A program made the translations under genes and the position numbers. A stretch of DNA of 64,000 bases from Priestia megaterium (GTDB taxonomy: Bacteria > Bacillota > Bacilli > Bacillales > Bacillaceae_H): assembly GCF_023824195.1 (NCBI RefSeq), contig NZ_CP085442.1:2022001-2086000 (forward strand). Direction: 5' to 3'. Shown here one piece after another: positions 26,840 through 36,380 of this stretch. The notes under the pieces were generated by a model. The model worked only from the letters and a program-made list of their open reading frames with translations. It was not told where the DNA came from and did no database searches. Positions within the stretch are counted from its first letter, which is position 1. Each line of letters starts with the position of its first letter.

Positions 26840-27697
26840 ATGAATAGTACCCCGGAAACAATTAAACAATTATTTAAGGATATTGTACCTTTGAAGTCTC
26901 AAAGAGAAGAAAGCAAAAGTATATCAGAACTGTTGGTGGTTCCTGAGTACAGCAAATGTTTTTTGAAAGGGCTACGTGAAAAATACTCCAAAGTAGAAAA
27001 AGAGAGTGTTTCCATAGTTACTTGTACAAATAAGCCTCAGTTTATAAAGAATATATTTCACAATTACCGAAGTCAGATTTATGAAAAAAAGGAGCTTATT
27101 ATCGTCCTAAATAGAGATGATATAGATATTAACAGATGGATAATAAAGGCGGAAAAGGAAAAGAATATTTTTGTTTACCAACTTCCAGAAGAAGTTTCTT
27201 TGGGACAGTGCTATAATTTTGCCGTAGAGAAATCTAATTACGATTTTATTGCAACATTTGATGATGATGATTATTATGCACCAAATTATTTAAATGATTT
27301 AATGCAAGCCTTCTTATACACAGATGCAGATATTGTTGGAAAACTTACATATTTCCTATACTTAGAAGAAAAAAATATCTTAGCAATAAGAAATCGCTCA
27401 CAGGAATATAAATACTTAGATGCAAGCTCGTTTCTAGATGGAGGAAAAAAGATTGTGAAAAGAAAAGTATTTGATTCTGTTCAGTACCGGGATGTCACTC
27501 TTTTGGAGGATGTATATTTCTGTCAGGATAGCATTGAGAAAGGTTTTAAAATATTTTCAGCAGATAAATATAATTTAGCTTATCTAAGAAGGGATAACAA
27601 GAATAACCATACATGGAAAGAAGAGGATAATAACATATTAAAATGGTGTACAGTTGTGGCACGTACTAATAGATATAAACCAAGCGTAATACTCTAG
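26840..27697 (+). CDS. Family-2 glycosyltransferase (copy 2)
   Basis: A 285-aa GT-A enzyme related to the 19,782 gene but with about 55 extra N-terminal residues (SKSISELLVVPEYSKCFLKGL). The catalytic fold starts at VSIVTCTNKPQF. The donor/metal motif is FDDDDYY, and LLEDVYFCQ gives the acceptor-side acidic residues. RAGGTG precedes the ATG. The extra N-terminus may bind a partner or membrane. It is presumed to work on the same glycan as its paralogue, with different specificity or as a duplicate. Confidence 0.85.
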   Translation: MNSTPETIKQLFKDIVPLKSQREESKSISELLVVPEYSKCFLKGLREKYSKVEKESVSIVTCTNKPQFIKNIFHNYRSQIYEKKELIIVLNRDDIDINRWIIKAEKEKNIFVYQLPEEVSLGQCYNFAVEKSNYDFIATFDDDDYYAPNYLNDLMQAFLYTDADIVGKLTYFLYLEEKNILAIRNRSQEYKYLDASSFLDGGKKIVKRKVFDSVQYRDVTLLEDVYFCQDSIEKGFKIFSADKYNLAYLRRDNKNNHTWKEEDNNILKWCTVVARTNRYKPSVIL

Positions 27698-28114
27698 GAA
27701 GCTAGATTATTGAACGAGTATTGAAAATATGATTTAACAAATTATTATGATTGATAATTTTAAAGAAACTTATGACTGATAAAAAAACTTTAAAACTTTA
27801 ATATGTAACAACTAATAAAAAATTTTACTACTAAATAATATGTTATTACTCTAATGAAAAGAAGAAATGGAGTTGCAACCAACCATACCGGTTTTTAGTT
27901 TTTATTTCTATTAATATAATTAAGGGAAATATAGTTACCGATTGGCATCTATAAGCACATATGAATTTTTAAACTAATTTATAAAAATTTTATGAGCTTC
28001 AATAATCTAATTAAATGTAAGTAACTTGGGTTAAGTTTATAGAAAATAAAACCCAAGTTGCTTACATATGCTTTTTATTCACTTCTAATAATTTATAATA
28101 ATTGTAAGCATAAA
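27698..28114. other. Intergenic stretch with long hairpin
   Basis: About 417 gene-free bases. A hairpin with arms 28015-28032 and 28050-28067 (ATGTAAG-AACTTGGGTT, 17 of 18 pairs) sits between two converging genes and may end both transcripts. Nothing else was recognised. Confidence 0.6.
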
Positions 28115-28927
28115 TTATTCTTCAAGTAAGTTGTTAACCATCTTTACATATTGATCTGGTATTTCCATGCCAGTTGTTTTCAGCTTCCAGTCCTCAGTTA
28201 TATTGTGGTGATAATGAAGGAAGTAAGGATGAAGTTTATTAGCCCAACTTTGATGAGAACCATTTATATGGATATGAAATTCTGCGGGCAATAAATCTCT
28301 TTCTATTCCTTTATCTACATAGGCTAAGGAAAGGGCGAATGGTTCAGTAAACCATATATGTTCACCTAATTTAGTCCATTGATCATTAGAGTAAAAGGCC
28401 TTACCTACCAAATCACAATAGTGTAACCAAATGTCTCTTAATGGTTTTACATATTTTTTTGGAATAAAGAGAACTGAGCTATTTGCATGAATTTTTCTTT
28501 CGTTTTCTGGAATAGGAAGGTTAAAGTAGTCGTAGACATACTCCCATTCACTAAGTGTGAGTGGATCTATTAAAGAATCGCATACACGGATTTCATCAGT
28601 AGATATTTCAGAAGAAAAATCTCGGGTAACAGCAATATCGCAATCTAGTGCAACTAAAACATCATAGTCTTCATCGATTTCCAACATTCTAATCTTATTA
28701 CAGTTCCTTTGGAAATTTTCTCCGTAAGGTTTCATTACATCTACTATAACTCCCATGCTTTTTAATTGTTCAGCTACTAATTCTTCTACATCATCAATAA
28801 AAATAGCTGCTAATTTTGCTTTAGCTAAATTCCCTCCAAATTTTTGGATAGTTTTAAATAAAGTGATTGTTCTAAAGTGAAACTCTTCAGTATTTTCCGC
28901 AACACAAGCAATTAATAATTTTGTCAC
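28115..28927 (-). CDS. Putative glycosyltransferase (paralogue A)
   Basis: About 270 aa. The GTG at 28927 is chosen because GGAGGGG lies 6 bases upstream; this gives MTKLLIACVAEN, matching the paralogue's start. The DxD-like motif is VALDCDIAV, and the chain has INGSHQSW and HYHHNIT near the end. This looks like a GT-A fold enzyme, but the family is not one I can name. It is a tandem duplicate of the gene at 29,096-29,902 with high similarity throughout. Function is probably transfer of a sugar to the island's glycan or protein. Confidence 0.72.
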   Translation of the reverse strand: MTKLLIACVAENTEEFHFRTITLFKTIQKFGGNLAKAKLAAIFIDDVEELVAEQLKSMGVIVDVMKPYGENFQRNCNKIRMLEIDEDYDVLVALDCDIAVTRDFSSEISTDEIRVCDSLIDPLTLSEWEYVYDYFNLPIPENERKIHANSSVLFIPKKYVKPLRDIWLHYCDLVGKAFYSNDQWTKLGEHIWFTEPFALSLAYVDKGIERDLLPAEFHIHINGSHQSWANKLHPYFLHYHHNITEDWKLKTTGMEIPDQYVKMVNNLLEE

Positions 28928-29095
28928 TGTTTCCCCTCCTAAACTATAAAAACTCAATACCATAGTATGAGTGAGAGTTTAAAAGAAGAACTGTATTAAT
29001 GACAGTTGACTAGTTTGTTTTTATTTATATTAGCTTGAAATTTAGAATTATAGACAACTGATAAAACTACATCAATAACAATATATAAGCTAGTT

Positions 29096-29902
29096 TTAAA
29101 GTATATTATTTACTTCCTTTATATACTTGTCAGGCACTGACATACCGGTTGTTTTTAACTTCCAATCATCTGTTATATTATGGTGATAACTAAGGATATA
29201 TGGATGAAGTTGATCTGCCCAACTCGAATAGGAGCCATTAATATGAATATTAAATTCTGCAGGTAACAGGTTCACTTTTATATTTTGATTTGCAAGAGCT
29301 AATGAGAGAGCAAATTGATCAGTATAATACTTGTATTGTCCAAATTTTTTCCAATAATCATTAGAGAAAAAGGAGTCATTAACTAAGTAAGAATAGTATA
29401 ACCAAATATCTTTTAAATCTTTCACATAATTTTTAGGAATGAAAAGAACTGCACTGTTTGCATGGATTTCATTTTCGTTCAGGGGCATTGTAAGATTAAA
29501 GTACCTATACAGATATTCCCATTCGTGAATTTCTAGTGGATCTAGCAACGAGTCGCAGCGACGTATACTGTTGGTTGATATTTCAGAAGAAAAGTCTCTA
29601 GTAATGGCAGTGTCACAATCTAGTGCAATTAAAACATCATAGTCTTCATCAATTTCTAGCATTCTAATTTTGTTGCAATGTCGCTGTAGCTTTTTATGGT
29701 AAGGCTTCACAATGCGTACGGAAACACCCATACTTTTTAACTGATTGTAAATTTTCCTATCGATATTATTAACGAAATTTGCGAGTAGTTTTGCTTTAGC
29801 TAAATTCCCTCCAAATTCTTGTAAAGTTTTAAATAGGGTAATCACTCTAAAATGAAATTCTGGATTATTTTCTGCAACGCAAGTAATTAATAGCTTAGTC
29901 AT
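29096..29902 (-). CDS. Putative glycosyltransferase (paralogue B)
   Basis: A 268-aa tandem paralogue of the preceding gene. The ATG at 29902 (MTKLLITCVAEN) has GGGAGAG just upstream; an in-frame TTG at 29917 overlaps that site. The motif IALDCDTAITRDFS and the C-terminal SYHHNIT are shared with paralogue A. Differences cluster in the middle (FSNDYWKKFGQYKYY), where acceptor specificity might lie. About 170 bases separate the two copies, so they may be transcribed separately. Confidence 0.72.
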   Translation of the reverse strand: MTKLLITCVAENNPEFHFRVITLFKTLQEFGGNLAKAKLLANFVNNIDRKIYNQLKSMGVSVRIVKPYHKKLQRHCNKIRMLEIDEDYDVLIALDCDTAITRDFSSEISTNSIRRCDSLLDPLEIHEWEYLYRYFNLTMPLNENEIHANSAVLFIPKNYVKDLKDIWLYYSYLVNDSFFSNDYWKKFGQYKYYTDQFALSLALANQNIKVNLLPAEFNIHINGSYSSWADQLHPYILSYHHNITDDWKLKTTGMSVPDKYIKEVNNIL

Positions 29903-30314
29903 CTCTTTCTCTCCCAAAATAAAAAAACTAAGGAATACGAGGTATTTGGATTTTTATTGCAAAAAAGCCATTCTGAAGTATTTATCGTAAATTAATGTAA
30001 ATGAATTGAAGAATATTTAACCTTATTTTGTTTTCTTAGTTTATTTTAATTATCTTATATAATAATGTATGTGAGAATTTGAAAGAGGCATTATGTCCAA
30101 AATAAATTAGGCCAATATTTTAAATAGTCATTTGGAAAGCTGACTAGTTAGACATGAGAGCTGAGTGATTATATTTTTGCACAAAATGTTTTCACCTAAA
30201 CTTAATCTATTTAGATTTTAATTATGACTCCTTATTAAAGTATACAATGACTATTTATTTCTGCGCTTATGCAAAAGAATGAATTATTTCAAACTTAATG
30301 AAACTGCAGGTATT
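29903..30314. other. Gene-free stretch upstream of paralogue B
   Basis: About 410 A+T-rich bases holding the promoter of the minus-strand glycosyltransferase. No terminator, repeat or conserved frame was recognised. Confidence 0.5.
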
Positions 30315-31643
30315 TTATTCATGGAAAAGGTGCACACCAATTTTAACTTCAATAAGCTCTAAATCTGTAATAGCTTTTATACTATAAGCTACCCCCAAAG
30401 GAATTTGTAATATGTCACCTGTTTTTACTTTTTTAATTTTATTATTAAGTGTAAACAATCCTGTTCCACAAATAATTGTCCATACTAATTGAAGGTGAAA
30501 ATGCTTTTGGTAGCTGAGGGTCTTGTCACTTAGCACACCGATGCGTTTAGTGAGAACTTCATGATTATTATTAGAATTATCATAATCTAATACACGATAC
30601 CATCCCCAGGTTCGTTCTTCATACATAGGACGTTGCTCAAACTGATTTACAATTTCTTTAATTCGTGGACTTGCCTCTTTATCTGATACAAGAATACCAT
30701 CAGGACTTACTGCCACTACAAGATTTGACAGTCCTAATACTGATACAGGGATATCCAATTCATTAATAACATGTACATTTTCACAATCCGAACTAATAGT
30801 TCCCTTTCCAAATAAAGGTGTAGTCATTTCTTCTGTAAGAGTATTCCATGTGCCAAGATCTTTCCATTGTCCCTTATACGGTATCACTACAATATTGTTC
30901 GTTTTTTCAACTACTTCATAATCAAAACTGTTCTTTGGTAAACTATCGTATTTTTTTATTATTTCTTCATAGTTTAATAGCCATCCTTTTTCTTCTAAAT
31001 GATTTAGCATAAATTTAAGTTTGAAAGCAAATATACCACTATTCCATAACGCACCTTCTTTAAGTAGTACTTTAGCCTGTTCCTGGTTTGGCTTTTCTGC
31101 GAAATAGTTGACAGCTTGATAACTTCTGTGAATGCTAGGTGGTTGAGAAGTATTAGGTACGATATAGCCATACTTTTCAGAGGGAAATGTAGGCTTACTA
31201 CCAAGTAACGCAAGGTCAGCGTTTGAATGTAGAACAGCTTCTTCTAAATGATTCACATGGTAAAAAAAATCATTTTCAACATATGAATCAACAGGTAAAA
31301 TCACAACTACCTCATCGGGAGGAACTTTTTTGACACAATATAAGTATATACATGCTAACACTATGGCAGGATAGGTATCGCGTCGGCTTGGTTCAATTAT
31401 TAACGGTATATCAGAACTTAGCTGGCTACCTATCAGCTCAACTTGTGCCTTACTTGTAGATATAATGGCATGTTTAGTAAGTTTAGCTTTTTGAAGTTGC
31501 TGCCAGGTACGTTGAATCATAGATATTTTATGTGTGGAAGAGTAGTCACTATCCAATAATTTTAAAAATTGTTTTGAACGTGAATCGTTTGACAAAGGCC
31601 ATAAACGCTTTCCTGATCCCCCAGATAACAGAATAAGATGCAT
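30315..31643 (-). CDS. manC: Mannose-1-phosphate guanylyltransferase / mannose-6-phosphate isomerase
   Basis: Makes GDP-mannose from mannose-1-phosphate and GTP. The N-terminal nucleotidyltransferase begins LILLSGGSGKRLWPLS, and the FAEKPN and WNSGIFAF motifs are present. The C-terminal cupin (about 345-440) has RPWG-like RTWGWYRVL and HFHLQLVW. The ATG at 31643 has AGGGGG 10 bases upstream. It is the only sugar-nucleotide gene in the island, implying that mannose or a GDP-mannose-derived sugar enters the glycan. No Gmd or phosphomannomutase gene is nearby, so further modification would rely on genes elsewhere. Confidence 0.9.
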   Translation of the reverse strand: MHLILLSGGSGKRLWPLSNDSRSKQFLKLLDSDYSSTHKISMIQRTWQQLQKAKLTKHAIISTSKAQVELIGSQLSSDIPLIIEPSRRDTYPAIVLACIYLYCVKKVPPDEVVVILPVDSYVENDFFYHVNHLEEAVLHSNADLALLGSKPTFPSEKYGYIVPNTSQPPSIHRSYQAVNYFAEKPNQEQAKVLLKEGALWNSGIFAFKLKFMLNHLEEKGWLLNYEEIIKKYDSLPKNSFDYEVVEKTNNIVVIPYKGQWKDLGTWNTLTEEMTTPLFGKGTISSDCENVHVINELDIPVSVLGLSNLVVAVSPDGILVSDKEASPRIKEIVNQFEQRPMYEERTWGWYRVLDYDNSNNNHEVLTKRIGVLSDKTLSYQKHFHLQLVWTIICGTGLFTLNNKIKKVKTGDILQIPLGVAYSIKAITDLELIEVKIGVHLFHE

Positions 31644-32118
31644 AGCTTTCAATCCCCCTACCTTTAAAAGAACCTTAAATATTTATATTAATTCTGTGGG
31701 GTTATTAATGCATAGTTGAATAATTTAAATATATGGTGAAAATAAATAAGAAAGAAGAGCAAAATTTTAAAATTTTTATGTACAAAGTTTAATAAGTTAA
31801 TTTTGAAGGGGGTGTGTACATTTTTTAACTGTAGAAATAGGGAACAACATATCTTTTATTAGTGTTGTAGAAGTATAGGAAAGGATGGTTTAACGGTATT
31901 TATAAAAACTAAGAAATTATCACAGAAAAAATAATATATCGATTTGAAGTATATAAAAAAGTTCTTAGAATTATGTGTTTCTTATGAATTATGAGGACGT
32001 AAATCTAAAAACATCAAATCCATGCCTTGTAGGTACAATGATTTGATAGTTTTACACAAATATATAAGTCATTATAGAATATATCTATTCTACATTATTA
32101 GTAAAAGGAGATAACCTT
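31644..32118. other. Gene-free stretch upstream of manC
   Basis: 475 bases with the manC promoter region and a hairpin (AAAACATCAAATC at 32008-32020 paired with 32040-32053) before the broken ORF. No other feature was recognised. Confidence 0.5.
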
Positions 32119-32550
32119 ATGTCTTTTATTTATGAAAACACACCGGAGTTGAATAGTGCATCAGTGTTGCCAGAGGAATTTAAGTTAATTGTAGAACTTT
32201 TTGAAAGGGACTCGAATGGAACTTTAGATACTGTGTATATAGAAAGTGATAAGTTATTTTTGGCTGGGGGCAGTGATTAAAGAAATCATTTAATGCTGCG
32301 AATTGGATGTAGTTCACCTGATAAACTTACAGTTGCGAGGGTACAATTTATACATAGAAGACATAGTAACTTTTCAAGGCTTATTGACTTATTGATGAAA
32401 CTAGGAAAACAAAAAGGTTTGAAAATTCTAGAAATAGAGGGAGTTCACACTCCCGAAATGGATAATTATGTTAGAAGGCATAACTTTAAGCAGAAAGAAA
32501 ATCAACTATTTTCCAACTTGGAATTTACGAATTCTTATAATTATAATTAG
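32119..32550 (+). pseudogene. Small acetyltransferase-like gene split by an in-frame TAA
   Basis: A strong AAGGAG precedes the ATG at 32119. The frame reads 53 codons to TAA at 32278-32280, then stays open for 89 more codons to 32550. The two parts read as one protein: a flexible start, a strand-forming segment (TVYIESDKLFLAGGSD), then VARVQFIHRRHSNFSRLIDLLMKLG and LKILEIEGVHTPEMDNYVRRHNF, which resembles the end of a GNAT-type fold. The stop looks like a CAA-to-TAA change. Alternatively the parts may be two small proteins, but the second lacks a ribosome site. The original function is uncertain. Confidence 0.6.
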
Positions 32551-32895
32551 TTTAAAGAACTATAAATAAGATTAGAAATAAAACAAACAGTCTAATTTGC
32601 TAAAGAATGAATTAAGCTGTTTATTTTCTAGCTTTTTCTTGTTTGCTTTATAAAATAGAAGGAGGAACTCTTTTAGAGAAATAACTTTTCAACTTAAGCC
32701 AAACAAATTAATAGGGAGATATCAGTTTATGGTCAGGCTATTATTGATAAATAAAAAGAAGGTAGTTGAAGGTTTGTTAACTAGAAAAGTTACAAATATT
32801 TACTTAAATTGAGTAAAGTCAACATCTATCTTTTAAGACATGTATTTTAAGAATGAGTTCTTTATATTTAAAAAATTCTTAGATGATACTCTTGA
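32551..32895. other. Junction between accessory region and topB remnant
   Basis: About 345 A+T-rich bases without a gene. Recognisable topB sequence starts at about 32,899, immediately after a TGA in that frame (32893-32895). No integrase, att repeat or IS end was recognised at the junction. Confidence 0.55.
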
Positions 32896-33936
32896 TTTCA
32901 AGAACACTATGCGATTATTCCAACGGAACAAGTGAAGGACCCTAGCAAACTGTCAGGAGACGAACAGAAAATTTACGATTTAGTCGTAAGGCGGCTAATT
33001 GCGGCGCACTATGAAAAAGCGATTTTCGACTATACAACGATTACGACACTCGTGGAAAAACGAGCAGCCTTTATTTCAAAAGGAAAGCAGCAAATCCAAG
33101 AAGGTTGGCGCAAAGTAATTTTTCAAAATGAGAAAGATGATGACGTTATTCTTCCGAATGTCCAAGAAGGGGAAGAAGGAAAAGTTATTAAAGTAGACGT
33201 AAAAGAAGGTAAAACACAGCCGCCAAAACGCTACACGGAAGGTCAGTTGATTACACTGATGAAGACAGCAGGCAAGCATTTGGATAATGATGAGCTGGAG
33301 AAAATTTTAGCAAAGTCAGAAGGCTTAGGGACGGAAGCAACGCGCGCTGGAATCATTACAATGCTTAAAGATCGTAAATATATTGATGTGAAGAAAAACC
33401 AAGTGTTTGCGACCGATAAAGGAAAGGTATTGATTGACGCGATTGGAGATAAAATTTTAGCTTCACCAGAAATGACGGCTAAGTGGGAGCAGCGTCTAGC
33501 TGAAATTGGTGAAGGAACAGCATCAGCCGCTGCCTTTATGGAACAAACAAAGAAGCTGTCAGCTAAAATTATCGAAGATGCTGTCGAAGCAGAAAGTCAG
33601 TGGAACTTCAGCGGATACGACACTGAATCCATTCAGCGAAAAGGCAAGGGCAAAGGTAAAGGTTTTTCTTCTAAATCGTTTGGTTCGTGTAAGCTTTGCG
33701 ACGGAAAAGTAGTCGATAAAGGCTCATTTTACGGATGCTCAAACTACGCAAAAACAAAATGCACGTTTACCGTATCGAAAAAGATTTTAGGTAAAACAGT
33801 CACCCAAGCTAATTTAAAAAAGCTGTTAAGCGAAGGACAGACGGATTTGATTGAAGGCTTTAAAAAAGGCGATAAAACCTTTAATGCCAAGTTAGAATGG
33901 AAAGAAAGCAAAGTGCAGTTTTTGTTTGAAAAATAG
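32896..33936 (+). pseudogene. topB: 5'-truncated topoisomerase III (topB remnant)
   Basis: Homology to TopB begins abruptly at EHYAIIPTEQ, which aligns with about residue 375 of the complete copy (SHSAIVPT). It continues to the normal C-terminus, including a zinc ribbon (CKLCDGKVVDKGSFYGCS...CTF) and the final LEWKESKVQFLFEK. The Toprim domain and catalytic tyrosine are missing, and no plausible start exists, so it cannot be active. Its codon use resembles the right half of the window, unlike the complete topB at 15.2 kb. It looks like the native chromosomal gene cut by the rearrangement that brought in the left half. Confidence 0.88.
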
Positions 33937-33945
33937 AGGAATAAA
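33897..33945 (+). repeat. 49-bp direct repeat, left copy (topB 3' end)
   Basis: The last codons of the topB remnant and its stop, ending AGGAATAAA. It is 47/49 identical to 36381-36429. Confidence 0.93.
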
Positions 33946-33974
33946 GAGAGGTTATGACAAAAGCCAGTCAATCA

Positions 33975-34018
33975 AAAAAAGGTTCCCCACACCAAAGTTG
34001 GTTGAGGGGAATCTTTTT
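33975..34018 (+). terminator. Terminator after the topB remnant
   Basis: AAAAAAGGTTCCCC (33975-33988) pairs with GGGGAATCTTTTT (34006-34018), followed by further T-rich sequence. Confidence 0.8.
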
Positions 34019-34119
34019 CATATTTTAGGCTAGTTATGTTCTAGTCTCTTTCTTTGTATACGATGAATTATGTGGAAAATAGAAAAAAATGCTAATGAAC
34101 AAAAAGAGGAGATTTTACA

Positions 34120-34587
34120 ATGACTATAAACGATCCAATTTTTGGTGAGCTTGAGTATGAATATGGTTGGGTTAAGGACATCACTATTTGTCTTTTTGGA
34201 AAAGAAACTCAAATAACTTTGATGATAGATGGTGAAGAAGATGGCAATTTTGATAAAAATCAGTATGCAGCATATCAATCATTCATAAAAAATTGGGATA
34301 ACTTACAGAGAAGTCTCTTGCAATCAATAGTAGACTATTACAAACAGAAGCAACGTGAACTAGGCTATGATAGTGGATTAAATGAAAGTTATCCCCTAGT
34401 TGAAACAACTAATCAAATACTAGACATGATAACTTTAGATGGAATTGTTGTTCCATATGCGGATATTTTTGAAGGGCGAGATATTAGAATGACATTTAAT
34501 TGTACATGGGATATAGAAAATGGATTAGGCATTCGTCTACTAAATGAAAAAGTAGTGGAAATAGGCTACCAGGATGTTGCGATTTAA
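34120..34587 (+). CDS. DUF6985-type protein, likely immunity protein
   Basis: A 155-aa cytoplasmic protein starting MTINDPIFGELEYEYGWVKD, typical of the DUF6985/DUF2004-type family often found in polymorphic-toxin immunity loci. It has no signal or membrane segment. AGAGGAG precedes the ATG. It is the first of three immunity-type genes in the cassette between the 49-bp repeats. No toxin gene is present, so it would act as an orphan immunity gene. The family name is from memory and is moderately certain. Confidence 0.7.
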   Translation: MTINDPIFGELEYEYGWVKDITICLFGKETQITLMIDGEEDGNFDKNQYAAYQSFIKNWDNLQRSLLQSIVDYYKQKQRELGYDSGLNESYPLVETTNQILDMITLDGIVVPYADIFEGRDIRMTFNCTWDIENGLGIRLLNEKVVEIGYQDVAI

Positions 34588-34617
34588 GTAGAACTATTCG
34601 CTAGGAGGTAATGAGGA

Positions 34618-35769
34618 ATGGATAGTAACTCAGTTGCAAAAGAAATTCGTTCGGCCATAAAAAAAGGCGATATTGAAAAGGTAGTTCAATTAATCGGATC
34701 TAATCCTGAACGTTTAAATATGATGACTCCTTTCGGAACGTGGCTTCATGTTGCAGCTTCTAGAGGGGTGTTAGATATTGTTAAGAAACTAATAGAACTC
34801 GGTGCAAATGTTAATATACTTGGAGGAGTGTATGGTGGTGGAGCATTGAACGAAGCTGCTTCTGCAGGTCATATTGATATAGTCAGGTATTTGTTATCTT
34901 GTGGAGCTGATATGGATGTAAGCGATCCAGAAAGAAATCCATTGTTTGGTGCAATTAGTAATGGTCATGCTAATATTGCAGAACTATTAATTGAAAGTGG
35001 TATAGATACAAATGTTACATATAGTGGTGAATCTATGAGAGAGGTAGACGCATTAACTTTTGCAAAGGAACAAGGACAAAAAGCAATTGTTAAGTTGGTA
35101 GAAAGTCAGGGAAGGATCTCTACGGGTGTAACTACAACAAACCATAATGATCAGGACCATCATGCTGAGATTTTAAATCATATTACGAAACACTTCGGTC
35201 CTATTGAAAATACTATAAGTGAAACTGTTCCAGGTAGTAGAGTATCAGTTACTATTCACATAATCCCTCCGTCAATGAATAAGGATTTTGTCATGCTTGT
35301 AACTACCGGTATGAGTGATGAACCTATGGGATATTCAAATGATGAAAGAACATTTAAGTATGCAGAGTTGTTACTAAAATTACCTTCAAGTTGGATAGTC
35401 GAAAAAGATAATATGAAAGATCAAAATCATTATTGGCCCTTTGGGTGGTTAAGGAAAGTGGCTCATATTCCACACCTTTATGATGGGTGGTTTGAGGAGG
35501 GAGTTATTCTTCCAAATGGAGAACCTCCTCAGCCATTTGCATCAAATACAAAGTTATCATGCGTAATGATCTGTCGTCCTCAAGAGTCCGGACTGGCTAA
35601 CGTTCATACTAGAGATGAAGACATAAATATGTATACACTTGTTCCTATCTATGAAGAAGAAAGAAATCTTGCATTGGAAAAAGGGTATGAGTATCTGCTG
35701 GAAAGGATGAGTGAGAAAGGAATCTCAGATGTTTTGGACATCTATCGGATAAATGTAGGTGATGAATAG
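34618..35769 (+). CDS. Ankyrin-repeat protein with SUFU-type immunity domain
   Basis: A 383-aa protein. Residues about 10-165 hold four to five ankyrin repeats (TWLHVAASRGVLDIVKKLIELGANVN, LNEAASAGHIDIVRYLLSCGAD). The rest matches the bacterial Suppressor-of-fused (SUFU) domain (ITKHFGPIENTI, SWIVEKDNMKDQNHYWPFGWLRKVAHIPH, GEPPQPF). SUFU and ankyrin proteins are established immunity modules of contact-dependent and polymorphic toxins. AGGAGG lies 5-6 bases before the ATG. It starts 30 bases after the DUF6985 gene, likely in the same operon. Confidence 0.88.
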   Translation: MDSNSVAKEIRSAIKKGDIEKVVQLIGSNPERLNMMTPFGTWLHVAASRGVLDIVKKLIELGANVNILGGVYGGGALNEAASAGHIDIVRYLLSCGADMDVSDPERNPLFGAISNGHANIAELLIESGIDTNVTYSGESMREVDALTFAKEQGQKAIVKLVESQGRISTGVTTTNHNDQDHHAEILNHITKHFGPIENTISETVPGSRVSVTIHIIPPSMNKDFVMLVTTGMSDEPMGYSNDERTFKYAELLLKLPSSWIVEKDNMKDQNHYWPFGWLRKVAHIPHLYDGWFEEGVILPNGEPPQPFASNTKLSCVMICRPQESGLANVHTRDEDINMYTLVPIYEEERNLALEKGYEYLLERMSEKGISDVLDIYRINVGDE

Positions 35770-35770
35770 T

Positions 35771-35863
35771 ATGAAGTGGTTGTTTGCTGATGAATCCGTC
35801 AATGAGCAGATGTTTTTGATACTAAAGAGGAAGAATAAAAAAGCCAATTTATTTATGAGGTGA
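35771..35863 (+). CDS. Possible 30-residue ORF or gene remnant
   Basis: ATG at 35771, one base after the SUFU gene stop, reading MKWLFADESVNEQMF... to TGA. It lacks its own ribosome site but could be translated by coupling. It may be the leftover start of a lost immunity gene. Low certainty. Confidence 0.3.
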   Translation: MKWLFADESVNEQMFLILKRKNKKANLFMR

Positions 35864-35869
35864 GTTTAA

Positions 35870-36343
35870 TTGGAAATTAAATTTGAGTATTCTTACAGAG
35901 ATATTACTGAACAGGATATTAAAAATTTTGAAGTTAAATATAACGTTCAGTTACCTGAAAGCTATAAAAATTTTTTATTATCACATAATGGAGGCAAGAC
36001 TGATAGAAGAAGATTTACGACTTCTGATGAAAATAAAGAGGGAACTGTTACATCGTCGATTATGCTATTTTTCCCTTTATCTTCAGAAATAGAAAACAAC
36101 CTTGAAAGTATGTATTCTTTTTATAATACAGGAGGTATAGTGCCGAGCAACTTCCTTCCTATAGGTATAGACCCGGGAGACAGTTTAATCTGTTTGGCAA
36201 TAAAAGGTAATGACTTCGGGTATGTCTATTATTGTGATTTAGACTATTTTGAAGAGGATAATGAATTAAAAGAAGAGTTTATTAGAGTCATCTCAAAGGA
36301 TTTTCAAGACTTTGTCAACGAATTATCTTTTCCTAAAATATGA
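35870..36343 (+). CDS. SMI1/KNR4-family immunity protein
   Basis: A 157-aa protein with the SMI1/KNR4 fold: ITEQDIKNFEVKYNVQLPESYKNFLLSHNGG near the start, then ILPIGIDPGDSLICLAI-type FLPIGIDPGDSLICLA and YVYYCDLD. The start is TTG with GAGGTG 7 bases upstream. SMI1 proteins are common immunity proteins for nuclease and other polymorphic toxins. It ends the cassette, 38 bases before the right 49-bp repeat. The cognate toxin is unknown. Confidence 0.88.
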   Translation: MEIKFEYSYRDITEQDIKNFEVKYNVQLPESYKNFLLSHNGGKTDRRRFTTSDENKEGTVTSSIMLFFPLSSEIENNLESMYSFYNTGGIVPSNFLPIGIDPGDSLICLAIKGNDFGYVYYCDLDYFEEDNELKEEFIRVISKDFQDFVNELSFPKI

Positions 36344-36380
36344 ATTAAACGAACCCAAATAGCTTTTTACAATTATCCGT

